Origin: Nostoc calcicola FACHB-3891
GTDB taxonomy: Bacteria > Cyanobacteriota > Cyanobacteriia > Cyanobacteriales > Nostocaceae
Assembly: GCF_014697355.1 (NCBI RefSeq)
Contig: NZ_JACJRQ010000017.1
Location: forward strand, 118,748-182,747
Direction of reading: 5' to 3'
Length of the DNA stretch: 64,000 nucleotides
The notes under the pieces were generated by a model that ran no database searches, had not been told where the DNA came from, and saw only the letters and a program-made list of their open reading frames with translations. The number at the start of each line of letters is the position of its first letter. Position 1 is the stretch's first letter. Both the position numbers and the translations under genes were made by a program. Positions 27,214 through 35,697 of the stretch are shown piece by piece.

Positions 27214-27386
27214 TCATTAGTCATTGGTCATTGGTCATTAGTCATTGGTCATTGGTCATTGGTTATTAGTCATTGGTCATTAGTTTAAGTGCTAATGACT
27301 AATGGCAATTACACATGATAAAGGACAAAGGACAAAAGACAACGGACAAAGGACAAAAGACAACGGACAAAGGACAAAAGACAAAT
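27212..27386. repeat. GTCATTG array and GGACAAA/GGACAAAAGACAAC array between atpD and atpC
   Basis: The whole atpD-atpC spacer is two STRR arrays: GTCATTG/GTCATTA heptamers (27212-27290) and GGACAAA-based units (27318-27384). The last unit GACAAATGAC contains the atpC start codon. Confidence 0.85.
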
Positions 27387-27798
27387 GACATTAACCGTTC
27401 GTGTAATTTCCCCAGATAAAACAGTCTGGGATGCCCCAGCTGAAGAAGTAGTTTTGCCTAGCACTACTGGTCAGTTAGGTATTTTAACTGGACACGCACC
27501 ACTGTTAACCGCCCTGGATACAGGTGTGATGCGAGTTCGTGCCGCTAAAAATCAGAATTGGGAAGCGATCGCTCTTTTGGGTGGTTTTGCCGAAGTGGAA
27601 GAAAATGAAGTCACAATTCTGGTTAACGGTGCTGAACGTGGCGACAAAATCAATCTTGAAGAAGCCCGTGCTGCTTATAACCAAGCAGAAGCACGTCTGG
27701 GTCAAGTGACAGCAGACGATCGCCAAGCACAAATCCAAGCAACTCAAGCCTTCAAACGCGCCCGCGCTAGGTTTCAAGCCGCTGGCGGTTTGGTCTAA
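27385..27798 (+). CDS. atpC: F1 ATP synthase epsilon subunit
   Basis: 137 residues. It opens MTLTVRVISPDKTVWDAPAEEVVLPSTTGQLGILTGHAPLLTAL, the beta-sandwich of the epsilon subunit. The C-terminal helical hairpin (EARAAYNQAEARL ... QAFKRARARFQAAGG) can adopt an inhibitory up-state in the bacterial enzyme. Called atpE in chloroplast nomenclature. It is downstream of the beta gene and presumably co-transcribed. Its ATG lies on the edge of a GGACAAA repeat array, so the local ribosome-binding region is repeat-derived; a GGACAAA copy six to twelve bases upstream gives a weak purine-rich site. Confidence 0.95.
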   Translation: MTLTVRVISPDKTVWDAPAEEVVLPSTTGQLGILTGHAPLLTALDTGVMRVRAAKNQNWEAIALLGGFAEVEENEVTILVNGAERGDKINLEEARAAYNQAEARLGQVTADDRQAQIQATQAFKRARARFQAAGGLV

Positions 27799-27877
27799 CA
27801 ATTTTGGATTTTAGATTTTGGATTTTAGATTTGTTCCAAAATTTAAAATTGGCATCGTCAAAAGTCTAACGTAAAAC

Positions 27878-27914
27878 AAAGACGCAAAGGCATTCTTATT
27901 GCTTCTGCGTCTTT
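27878..27914 (+). terminator. Candidate intrinsic terminator after atpC
   Basis: AAAGACGCA and TGCGTCTTT form a perfect 9-bp stem with a 19-base loop, followed by ATATG after the T-rich arm. The T-tract is weak and the arms resemble the GACGCAAAGG dispersed repeat, so this call is tentative. Confidence 0.35.
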
Positions 27915-27930
27915 ATATGCATCAAGTAAC

Positions 27931-28006
27931 AGACGCGATAAATCGCCGTCTCTACAAAAAAATTTGGAAATGCCTGATTGTAGAGACGCGATAAATCGCG
28001 TCTCTA
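27931..28006. repeat. Two GACGCGATAAATCG palindromes next to secA
   Basis: The two copies (27931-27955 and 27980-28006) are of the (G)TAGAGACGCGATAAATCGCGTCTCTA type, one degenerate. They lie between the convergent atpC and secA genes. Confidence 0.7.
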
Positions 28007-28013
28007 GTGTCAA

Positions 28014-30806
28014 TTACACCATCTCCGAGGAGGCCTGCACCATCGGCTGCGGCTGCGGCTGGAACATAAACAAGGAGTACACTACATCTCGGCGAATATT
28101 CACCATCATATCCAAGAACAGTTCATACCCTTCGCTCTTATATTCAATCAGCGGGTCTTTTTGACCGTAACCACGTAATCCCACTGATTCACGCAACGCA
28201 TCCATTTGTTGCAAATGTTCTCGCCATAGGGTATCGATGCGTTGCAAGATAAAAAAGCGTTCAGCTTGGCGCATCAGTCCGGGTTGAACTTGGTCAATTT
28301 GCGCTTCTTTGAGATCGTAAGCGATTCGCACTTGTTCGTGAAGGAAGGCTTTAATTTCAGTGACAGACATATCTTCTAATTCACTAGCCTGCATATCCGC
28401 TAGCAAATAGACAAATTCTTTGACTTTCTCAACCAACTTTTCTAACTCCCACTCTTCGGAAGGTAAGTCCACGTTGATGTAGTAGTCAACGATGTCATCC
28501 ATCGTTTTTTCAGCGTACTTGATTACCTGTTCTTTCAAGTCTTGACCTTCCAACACCCGACGGCGTTCGGCGTAAATAGCACGACGTTGATTATTCATCA
28601 CTTCGTCATACTCAAATACCTGCTTCCGGATGTCGTAGTAGTAGGTTTCGACTTTTTTCTGTGCGCCTTCCAAACTGCGAGTTAGCATTCCCGATTCAAT
28701 GGGCATATCTTCTTCCACTTGGAAGGCGTTCATTAATCCAGCAACGCGATCGCCACCAAAAATCCGCAGTAAGTTATCTTCTAAACTGAGGAAAAATCTT
28801 GTGGTTCCAGGGTCACCTTGTCTGCCAGCGCGTCCGCGCAGCTGGTTGTCAATCCGCCGGGATTCGTGGCGTTCTGTACCAATGACGTGCAAACCACCGA
28901 TTTGCACTACCTCATTATGCTCTCGCTCGGTGAATTGTTCGTATTCCTGCTTAACATGCTTATATGCTTCCCGCAATTTCTGAATTACGGGGTCATCGAT
29001 GGGAGCTTTTTCGGCGGCTACAGCTACCTTTTCTTCAGCTTCTAGTTCCGGTAAACTGCGATCGCCATACTCACGCACTGCAACTTCGACAGCTTCTTTG
29101 AGAAGCTGTTCTGTTTCTTTTGTCAACTGGGTAGGGAAAATTTCCGGTGAAGCCCGCCAGGTTTTGACTTTTTTGCCAGGAACGAAACCTTGACCACCAC
29201 CGTGTCCTGTAGGCAATCCAGCTGGTCTTTGAACGCCAAAGGCATCTTCATCTTCTGGCATGACAATGCGAGGCATCAAATATTCCCGCAGTTTCAGACG
29301 CGCCATGTATTCAGAGTTACCACCCAGTATGATGTCTGTACCTCTTCCTGCCATATTCGTCGCAATGGTCACAGCACCTTTGCGTCCTGCTTGGGCGACG
29401 ATTTCTGCCTCGCGTTCCACGTTTTCCGGTCGGGCATTGAGTAATTCGTGGGGAATTTCTAGCTGCTTCAGTAGTCGGCTGAGATATTCAGACTTTTCTA
29501 CACTCGTTGTTCCTACTAATACTGGTCTGCCTAGTTCGTGCATTTCGGCACATTCTCTGGCGATCGCTCCCCACTTACCTGATTCTGTCTTAAAGACCAT
29601 ATCAGACAAGTCTTCGCGTCTTCTGTCACGGTTGGTAGGAATTACCGTGACTTCCAGCTTGTAAATTTTTTCAAACTCTGGTTCTTCTGTTTTTGCCGTT
29701 CCCGTCATTCCACCCAATTTGGGATACAGCAAGAACAGATTTTGATAAGTAATTGTCGCTAGAGTTTGAGTTTCTGGCTGAATTTCTACGTGTTCTTTGG
29801 CTTCAATGGCTTGGTGTAGTCCATCACTCCAGCGCCGTCCGGGTAGTACCCGACCGGTAAATTCATCCACAATCACTACTTCTCCATTGCGGACAATATA
29901 GTTTGTGTCTTTCAGGAAAAGTTCTTTGGCTTTAATGGCATTGAAAACAAAGTGCGCCCAAGGATCTTCTGGGTCAAATAAATCTGTGACTCCCAAAAGA
30001 TTTTCTGCCTCTGCAAAGCCTTCATCTGTCAATAGCACATTACGAGCTTTTTCATCTACCTCGTAATGCTCATCTTTTTGGAGAGTCACTGCTATTTCAG
30101 AAGCTTGCAGATATTTTTCTGTCGGTCTTTCCACCTGTCCTGAAATAATCAGCGGTGTCCGCGCCTCATCAATTAAAATCGAGTCTACCTCGTCAATGAC
30201 GCAGTAATTAAACGGGCGTTGCACCACATCTTTCATGTCTGTGGCCATATTGTCCCGTAGGTAGTCAAAGCCTACTTCACTGTTCGTCACATAAGTGATA
30301 TCACAGTCATAGTTTTTCTGGCGTTCAGTGGGGGTCATGTTTGCCTGGATTAGCCCCACACTCAACCCCAAAAACCGATGCACCTGTCCCATCCATTCGG
30401 CGTCCCGACGAGCCAGGTAATCGTTCACAGTGATAACGTGTACACCTTTACCAGTAAGGGCATTCAAATAACTAGGCAAGGTAGCTACTAGTGTTTTACC
30501 CTCACCCGTTTTCATTTCAGCAATTTGCCCTACGTGCAAAATGATACCGCCAAGCAGTTGGACATCAAAGTGCCGTAAGCCTAAGACTCGCCGTCCTGCT
30601 TCCCGGACAACAGCATAAGCTTCTGGCAAGATATCATCCAGAGCTTCACCTTTGGCGAGTCGTTGTTTAAATTCTGCGGTTTTACCTTTTAACTCTTCGT
30701 CGGAAAGAGTGTTAATTTCTTCCTCTAAAAGGTTAATTTCAGTAACGGAAGGCTGGTATTTTTTCAGCTTACGAGCGTTGGGATCGCCCAACAAAAGTTT
30801 TAGCAT
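28014..30806 (-). CDS. secA: Preprotein translocase ATPase SecA
   Basis: 930 residues. It begins MLKLLLGDPNARKLKKYQP and carries Walker A GEGKTLVATLPSYL, HVITVNDYLARRDAEWMG, DEVDSILIDEARTPLIISG (DEVD box), GRRWSDGLHQAIEAKE, MAGRGTDIILGGN and RRIDNQLRGRAGRQGDPG. It powers post-translational export through SecYEG into the periplasm and thylakoid lumen. The C-terminus (FQPQPQPMVQASSEMV) lacks the cysteine-rich zinc-binding SEC-C motif of Escherichia coli SecA, as in other cyanobacteria and chloroplasts. A glycine/proline-rich insert (PAGLPTGHGGGQG) lies near residue 540. Start ATG at 30806. Confidence 0.98.
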   Translation of the reverse strand: MLKLLLGDPNARKLKKYQPSVTEINLLEEEINTLSDEELKGKTAEFKQRLAKGEALDDILPEAYAVVREAGRRVLGLRHFDVQLLGGIILHVGQIAEMKTGEGKTLVATLPSYLNALTGKGVHVITVNDYLARRDAEWMGQVHRFLGLSVGLIQANMTPTERQKNYDCDITYVTNSEVGFDYLRDNMATDMKDVVQRPFNYCVIDEVDSILIDEARTPLIISGQVERPTEKYLQASEIAVTLQKDEHYEVDEKARNVLLTDEGFAEAENLLGVTDLFDPEDPWAHFVFNAIKAKELFLKDTNYIVRNGEVVIVDEFTGRVLPGRRWSDGLHQAIEAKEHVEIQPETQTLATITYQNLFLLYPKLGGMTGTAKTEEPEFEKIYKLEVTVIPTNRDRRREDLSDMVFKTESGKWGAIARECAEMHELGRPVLVGTTSVEKSEYLSRLLKQLEIPHELLNARPENVEREAEIVAQAGRKGAVTIATNMAGRGTDIILGGNSEYMARLKLREYLMPRIVMPEDEDAFGVQRPAGLPTGHGGGQGFVPGKKVKTWRASPEIFPTQLTKETEQLLKEAVEVAVREYGDRSLPELEAEEKVAVAAEKAPIDDPVIQKLREAYKHVKQEYEQFTEREHNEVVQIGGLHVIGTERHESRRIDNQLRGRAGRQGDPGTTRFFLSLEDNLLRIFGGDRVAGLMNAFQVEEDMPIESGMLTRSLEGAQKKVETYYYDIRKQVFEYDEVMNNQRRAIYAERRRVLEGQDLKEQVIKYAEKTMDDIVDYYINVDLPSEEWELEKLVEKVKEFVYLLADMQASELEDMSVTEIKAFLHEQVRIAYDLKEAQIDQVQPGLMRQAERFFILQRIDTLWREHLQQMDALRESVGLRGYGQKDPLIEYKSEGYELFLDMMVNIRRDVVYSLFMFQPQPQPMVQASSEMV

Positions 30807-31173
30807 GGCAGGTTATCGAACTGAATCAAGGGGGATGGGAATTAAAGGTTTGGGATTGATTATAAACATTTAACCCATTCAACAGTCTTAGTTGTGGATG
30901 GGTGTGAAATGAGAATTCACTCAAAAACAGGAGAAAAACTGGTCAATCAGTTTCTTAAATGATTGGTTTTAACTCTTATCTTATATTTAGTCTTTCTTCA
31001 TAGTATCATTTTGCCTCCAGATGAGGCCACAGATGGGGCATTGGGCATTGGGAATGGGGAAAGGGAAAGGGGTAAGGGGGAAAGGTTAAATTTATCCCTT
31101 TACCGTTTACCGTTTCCCCTTTCCCCTTTAACCTTTTCCCCTGCCCCTTTCCTCCCCATCCCCCCACACTCCC
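30807..31173. other. 367-bp intergenic region with a long G-rich/C-rich inverted repeat
   Basis: From about 31032 to 31166 a G-rich purine run (GGGGAAAGGGAAAGGGGTAAGG) is followed by a complementary TTTACCGTTTCCCCTTTCC run, forming a long imperfect hairpin. Similar structures occur at 33960-34060 and 56240-56300. No gene is seen. Confidence 0.55.
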
Positions 31174-31770
31174 TCATCTCTCCCACTCTGGGCTAAGGCG
31201 GCGGAAATTGTAGTCACTAGCACTGGGATGACAGCTTAGACAGCTACCAATTTCGAGGGGACGTGGTAGCTTAACTTCTGGATGCAAAGCTTTGAAATAA
31301 CGTGAGTTATTGAGACGATAGGGTGTTTCTTCATCGTTGAGTTTGACGCGCGAGAAAGTCGAAAGATATTTCCACACTAAAATGCGGGGCGGATCGACTA
31401 AAGGCTTGAGTTGTGCGCCGTAGTGTTGCGAGTCTTCCAGGAGATTTTTCCATGTTTGGGTGGGAAAAACGGCTGGTGGTAAGGCAATGTGGCATGTGGA
31501 GCAATTTTCTAAATACAGTTCTTGCCCGAGTTGGTACTGTGCAGGTACTACGTCAACTGTGCCAATTTCAGCGGTGGGAGTAGCACCTTGGGCATTAGTT
31601 ACCAAGGCTAAAAGCCAGCCCATAGCTAGACTCCACGTTACAATTACCAAAAGTAAACCGAAAAATTGACGTTTGAATTCGCGTTCGGCGCTTTGTCGTA
31701 GCGCTTGGCTATCGCTATTTAGCGATCGCTTTTCCCCATCACGGGATTTCCGCTTAACAAAAATTGACAT
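31174..31770 (-). CDS. Membrane-anchored diheme c-type cytochrome
   Basis: 198 residues. A basic N-terminus (KRKSRDGEKRS) precedes a hydrophobic helix near residues 33-57 (FFGLLLVIVTWSLAMGWLLALVT). Two heme-binding motifs follow: CSTCH near residue 90 and CLSCH near residue 178. Both are followed by conserved prolines. It should be attached to the membrane with the hemes in the lumen or periplasm, acting in electron transfer. Similar cyanobacterial proteins are annotated as diheme cytochromes with no known partner. The neighbouring genes give no hint of a pathway. Start ATG at 31770. Confidence 0.8.
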   Translation of the reverse strand: MSIFVKRKSRDGEKRSLNSDSQALRQSAEREFKRQFFGLLLVIVTWSLAMGWLLALVTNAQGATPTAEIGTVDVVPAQYQLGQELYLENCSTCHIALPPAVFPTQTWKNLLEDSQHYGAQLKPLVDPPRILVWKYLSTFSRVKLNDEETPYRLNNSRYFKALHPEVKLPRPLEIGSCLSCHPSASDYNFRRLSPEWER

Positions 31771-32176
31771 TCCTCACATTCCCAGATTTTTAGAAGTGGC
31801 GCTTGTGTTAATCATAGGACTTACGCAGTATTCGGAGTGTTTCAGATTCTGCATGAAGAAGGGGAAAGGGCAAGGGGGAAAGGGGAAAGGGAACCCCATA
31901 TTTAAAAATAGGGGTTTCAAGCATAGACGCTGATTTAGAGTCGCACTACGTGTCCTCCTAAATCTTCTTTTAATATTCTCCGCAATTAAGATAGGGGCTT
32001 TATACCATGTGGGGAAAAGTTTTACTCTTTTTTTCCTTTACCCCTTCCCCTTTCCCCTTTTCCCCTTTTTGGTAAGTATTTTTGACAAGGAATATGGCGA
32101 TCGCATTTGTGGGATACATCAAATATTTGTACAGCATACTACTGCTGACTATGCAAGAAAAAATCTCCTGGCAGTT
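31771..32176. other. 406-bp intergenic region with purine/pyrimidine runs
   Basis: GGGGAAAGG runs at about 31860-31893 and their CCCCTTTCC complements at about 32040-32070 could pair over about 150 bases. No gene is recognised. Confidence 0.5.
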
Positions 32177-32542
32177 TTAACCTGACTCACTAGAAAAATC
32201 AGCTAAGATATCTCGGATTTCATTTGCATTAATATCTTCTCGGTCAGATTTGGCATAAATCGTTAACAGCAAAATACTTGTAGGTGACTCAACTTGATAA
32301 ATCAGTCGATAACCAGCACTTTTACCTTTTTGAATATTACTATTGCGAACTCTCACCTTATAAACAACATACTCTTCACCAATACCTGCAATTCTATCTC
32401 CTACGATATTTCCCTGTTGTAATTGCTCAATAATCGGTTGAACATCAGAGCGAATATTGCGAAATCTCTTAGAAAGATCGCGCAAATTTTGTTTATATTC
32501 AGGAGTTAAATCAATTAATATCGATGGCTGTTCATTCGGCAT
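32177..32542 (-). CDS. RelE-family toxin
   Basis: 121 residues of the RelE/ParE toxin fold: LTPEYKQNLRDLSKRFRNIRSDVQPIIEQL, the central KVRVRNSNIQKGKSAGYRLIYQVE, and the terminal LLLTIYAKSDREDI. RelE toxins cleave mRNA in the ribosomal A site. The gene starts inside the 3' end of the antitoxin gene (11-base overlap, ATGCCGAATGA), which ensures coupled translation and is typical of such pairs. Start ATG at 32542. Confidence 0.85.
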   Translation of the reverse strand: MPNEQPSILIDLTPEYKQNLRDLSKRFRNIRSDVQPIIEQLQQGNIVGDRIAGIGEEYVVYKVRVRNSNIQKGKSAGYRLIYQVESPTSILLLTIYAKSDREDINANEIRDILADFSSESG

Positions 32543-32789
32543 CGATTCCCTCCCACATTTCGGATAGTGGTAAGCGTTGCCCAGTTTTTGCTTGCTGCAA
32601 GGCTCTTCTCAAACTCGCTTTCACTTCCTCAATGGGTGTATCGTCGGGGTCAATTTCTTCAGTATCTGTTGATTCTGGAACCAAAACGATTACCCGAACC
32701 TTGTGAGGATAATTCGTTCCTTGAATCGGCTCATCTAAAACTAAGTTTCCCTGAGAGTCAATTTTGCCAGTAACTTCGATCGCTTTCAT
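32532..32789 (-). CDS. RelN-type antitoxin
   Basis: 85 residues from ATG at 32789, chosen over the frame start at 32837 because MKAIEVTGKIDSQGNLVLDEP is the typical opening. An N-terminal beta-rich DNA-binding/dimer region is followed by a C-terminal helix (EEVKASLRRALQQAKTG) that would wrap the toxin. It fits the cyanobacterial RelN family, the antitoxin of RelN-RelE pairs such as that of Synechocystis. It would repress its own promoter and neutralise the downstream toxin. Confidence 0.75.
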   Translation of the reverse strand: MKAIEVTGKIDSQGNLVLDEPIQGTNYPHKVRVIVLVPESTDTEEIDPDDTPIEEVKASLRRALQQAKTGQRLPLSEMWEGIDAE

Positions 32790-32999
32790 TTGTTGTCTAC
32801 CTGATTTTGTAGGAGATCCTAACACGCCCAAATCCAAGGGCGATCGGGAAATTCATGAAAGCGATCGCAATTTTGTGGCTGGGTTTTCCCTGTAAATAAG
32901 GTGCGAAGGATGACTGTTATGAGGTATTTATTAACACCGAATTGACTTGAGTAGAAACCCAAACAAATATCCTTCACATCAAGAAATGTATAATTATTT

Positions 33000-33908
33000 T
33001 TAAGGAATGGGAACCGATCGCAATAATCGCTCAACAACAGTTCTAGCGTTGCGTCCTCCTCTAGGAATGAGGCGATGACAAATAACGTAAGGGACGAGAA
33101 ATTTTACATCATCGGGAATGGCATAATCACGCCCTAATAGAAAAGCTAGGGCTTGGGCACCTCGTTGTAATGCTACTGTGCCACGGGGGCTAACACCAAG
33201 GGCGATTTCCTCATCTTGGCGTGTCGCCCGCACTAATTCAAGGATGTACTGTTGCAAGGAGGTTGTCACTTTGACTTGAGAACAGAGGTAACGCAATTCC
33301 TGTACTTCTGCCAAGGTAATACAAGGCTTTAAGTCAGCAACCTTGATACCATTTTGGAGATTTTGCAGCATTTGGAGTTCTTCTGCTTCGGAAGGATAGC
33401 CCAAACTCAATGACAACATAAACCTGTCCATTTGGGCTTCTGGCAGGGGAAAAGTACCTTGATATTCGATAGGGTTTTGCGTAGCAATGACAAAAAATGG
33501 TTGAGGAACTGCACGAGAGACACCATCGACTGTTACCTGATTTTCTTCCATAACTTCCAGCAAAGCTGACTGAGTGCGGGGTGTGGCGCGATTAATTTCG
33601 TCAGCAAGTAGCACATTGGCAAAAACTGGCCCGGGAAGAAAAGTAAATTCGCCGCTTTTTGGGTTCCAGATGTTGGTACCAGTGATGTCAGTTGGCAGTA
33701 AATCAGGGGTGCATTGTAAGCGTTGAAACTTGCCATCCACTGAACGAGCTAGAGATTTAGCCAGCAGGGTTTTGCCAACGCCAGGGACATCTTCTAATAA
33801 GGCATGACCACCACCTAGCAAGGCTACTAGCACTAGGCGTATAGCCTCACTTTTGCCAACGATGGTAAGAGTCAGATTTTGTGTTAGAGCGTCAATTTTT
33901 TCTCTCAT
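33000..33908 (-). CDS. MoxR-family AAA ATPase
   Basis: 302 residues. Walker A EDVPGVGKTLLAKSLA near residue 40, Walker B VLLADEINRATPRTQSALLEVMEE, sensor 1 ATQNPIEYQGTFPLPEAQMDRF, and arginine-rich sensor 2 near ALGVSPRGTVALQRGAQA. MoxR ATPases act as chaperones that help assemble or activate complexes, often with VWA-domain partners encoded next door. Here no VWA gene is adjacent, so the partner is unlinked or absent. The gene is monocistronic between the toxin-antitoxin pair and ribF. It starts with ATG at 33908. Confidence 0.92.
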   Translation of the reverse strand: MREKIDALTQNLTLTIVGKSEAIRLVLVALLGGGHALLEDVPGVGKTLLAKSLARSVDGKFQRLQCTPDLLPTDITGTNIWNPKSGEFTFLPGPVFANVLLADEINRATPRTQSALLEVMEENQVTVDGVSRAVPQPFFVIATQNPIEYQGTFPLPEAQMDRFMLSLSLGYPSEAEELQMLQNLQNGIKVADLKPCITLAEVQELRYLCSQVKVTTSLQQYILELVRATRQDEEIALGVSPRGTVALQRGAQALAFLLGRDYAIPDDVKFLVPYVICHRLIPRGGRNARTVVERLLRSVPIP

Positions 33909-34126
33909 GGAGTGTGGGAAATGGGGAATGGGGACCGGGGAATGGGGAATGGGGAGATGAGGGAGATGGGGAGATGGGAGGCAGGGGAAAGGTTAAAGCG
34001 TAAAGGGTAAAGGGATAAATTTAACCTTTCCCCCTTACCCCTTACCCTTTCCCCATGCTCAATGCCCCAGTCCCCAATTCCCAATCCCCAATACCCTATC
34101 TATTGTTCCCACTCAGCACTGGGCAC
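33909..34126. repeat. GGGGAATGGGG and GAGATGAGG runs with inverted partner
   Basis: GGGGAAT, GGAGATGAGG and GGTAAAGGG runs (33915-34015) are followed by a complementary AACCTTTCCCCCTTACCCC run (34022-34060) and CACTCAGCACTGGG repeats (34108-34140). It lies between moxR and ribF, and the last array overlaps the ribF stop. Confidence 0.7.
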
Positions 34127-35200
34127 TCAGCACTGGGCACTAAGAACTTGTTTAGCGGCTATGCAGTCAAGTTGAATTTGTGTTTTCAGGGCTTCTAGAG
34201 AAGGGAATTTTTGTTCCGGGCGCAAAAATTTGACTAGTTCTATAGCCAGTTTTTTACCATACAAATCACCAGACCAATCGAACAGATGTACTTCCACGGA
34301 TGCAGAAGTACCATTTATAGTTGGACGGTTACCGATATTCATGACGCCTAAGTTCTCACTAGGAGATACATTTGCTGTTTCACTGAGAGTGAAAACTCGG
34401 ACAGCGTAAACTCCTTGGCGGGGCAAGAACTTTTCTTTTGGTAGCTGGAGATTGGCGGTGGGAAAGCCAATGGTTCTGCCGAGTTGCTGTCCTTGAACGA
34501 CTACACCAACAAGGGTGTACGGACGCCCTAGTAGGAGATTTGCGTTTTCGATGTCGCCTTTCTCAAGGGTTTGGCGGATCAATGAAGTGCTAATGCGGGC
34601 ATCCTGACTTGGAGTGTTACTGGTGCAACTGCTTTGGGTAGGTGAGTCGCCTGTATAAGTTTGTAAGGGAACGATGGTAACGGGAATATTGTAATTGGCG
34701 GCGATTAATTGCAAATCTTTAGCAGTACCAATGCGCTTTTTGCCAAAACAAAAATCTTCCCCGATACTAATTTGCTGGCATTGGAGTTGTTGGACAAGAA
34801 TTTTTTCGACAAATTCTTCAGGAGTCAAAGCAGATAATTCTTTATCGAAGGGTAGTAATACCAGTTGTTCTACTCCAAGCGATCGCAATTGTTGGACTTT
34901 TTCATCGAGTGGCGTTAACAAAGTCCGGGGTTGCCCCGTAAAAAACTCCTGTGGGTGGGGATCGAAGGTGACAACTGTCGAGTAAATGTATTGTTGATTT
35001 GTCAGTTGTTGATTTTCGTGAGACTGTGGACTACTGACTACTGACAACTGACCACCAGGGTGCAATACTGGCTCAATTACCCTTTGATGACCAAGATGTA
35101 CACCATCAAATTTGCCAAGTGCAACAGCAGTCGGCGTTAGTAGCCCTTCGGTGGAAGAAGCAACCCACACAGAACACCCATTTTGAGACAAATTTAGCAC
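34127..35200 (-). CDS. ribF: Bifunctional riboflavin kinase/FAD synthetase
   Basis: 357 residues; the start is probably GTG at 35200. The N-terminal nucleotidyltransferase domain has VALGKFDGVHLGHQRVI and VVTFDPHPQEFF and ends near residue 190. The C-terminal riboflavin-kinase domain carries LVGVVVQGQQLGRTIGFPTANLQLP and GVMNIGNRPTI. It makes FMN and FAD from riboflavin. Between the HxGH motif and the TFDPHP strand sits an extra run of about 20 residues (GGQLSVVSSPQSHENQQLT) that matches a translated ACTGACTACTGAC repeat at about 34999-35054. A second extra stretch, SPTQSSCTSNTPSQD, is near residue 195. Both fall in loops, so the enzyme is probably active. Confidence 0.95.
   Translation of the reverse strand: MLNLSQNGCSVWVASSTEGLLTPTAVALGKFDGVHLGHQRVIEPVLHPGGQLSVVSSPQSHENQQLTNQQYIYSTVVTFDPHPQEFFTGQPRTLLTPLDEKVQQLRSLGVEQLVLLPFDKELSALTPEEFVEKILVQQLQCQQISIGEDFCFGKKRIGTAKDLQLIAANYNIPVTIVPLQTYTGDSPTQSSCTSNTPSQDARISTSLIRQTLEKGDIENANLLLGRPYTLVGVVVQGQQLGRTIGFPTANLQLPKEKFLPRQGVYAVRVFTLSETANVSPSENLGVMNIGNRPTINGTSASVEVHLFDWSGDLYGKKLAIELVKFLRPEQKFPSLEALKTQIQLDCIAAKQVLSAQC
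34999..35054. repeat. CAGTTGTCAGTAGTCAGTAGT-type repeat translated in ribF
   Basis: The sequence TTGTCAGTTG...CTACTGACTACTGACAACTGACC is the common dispersed STRR sequence but lies inside the N-terminal domain of ribF without breaking the frame. Confidence 0.65.
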
Positions 35201-35697
35201 GTGGATTCTGAGATTTTAGGTTTATTTTAGCTATCAGCAGGAAGCTACCTTATGGTAAACCGCTTTGAGGAGGACAGCTTTTGTAGTACCAATTTGTTTT
35301 TTGTCATTCGTCTTTTGTCCTCTGTGACAAAGTTTAGACAGTCCATTGGCGGGGTTCCCCTGCTTAAAGGAACTGCCCTTGAGCCACTGCGTTGGACAGG
35401 TCTTTGGCTTCTTCGCGCAGCGTCTCCCCTTGGGATGGGAGAACTAGGTGGCGTCTGATGCCCGGAAACCTCTCTACGAGATGCTCAAGGGACGCAAGAG
35501 ACTTTGCGCTTTGTCAGTTGTCCAATGACCAATGACTAATGACTGTCCTCCTATTGTCGCCCTTGTTCTGTAGTTAGCGCTGCGACAACTTGCTTGGGCA
35601 GCGCTGTCTCACCATGTAGCCAACAAGTGCGCTCTCGCGCTGAAAGCTTCCGATCACCAATCTAATCTAAAATCTACAATTGCTTCGATCGCCAGCT
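35201..35697. other. 497-bp intergenic region with a mobile-like dispersed repeat
   Basis: 35381-35456 is a copy of an element that begins GAGCCACTGCGTTGGAC and ends AGGTGGCGT; a second copy is at 58187-58255. Short GTCATTAG arrays flank it at about 35302-35328 and 35515-35545. No gene is recognised. Confidence 0.6.
35381..35456. repeat. Dispersed ~75-bp element, copy 1
   Basis: It shares GAGCCACTGCGTTGGAC, CGCGCAGCGTCTCC and the AAGTGGCGT/AGGTGGCGT end with 58187-58255. GCGTTGGAC...CGCAGCGTCTCC may fold. No reading frame is implied. Confidence 0.75.

Noticed and set aside
33000..33908. MoxR gene as part of a VWA-containing defence or chaperone operon
   Set aside because: No VWA-domain gene lies on either side, so no module can be proposed.
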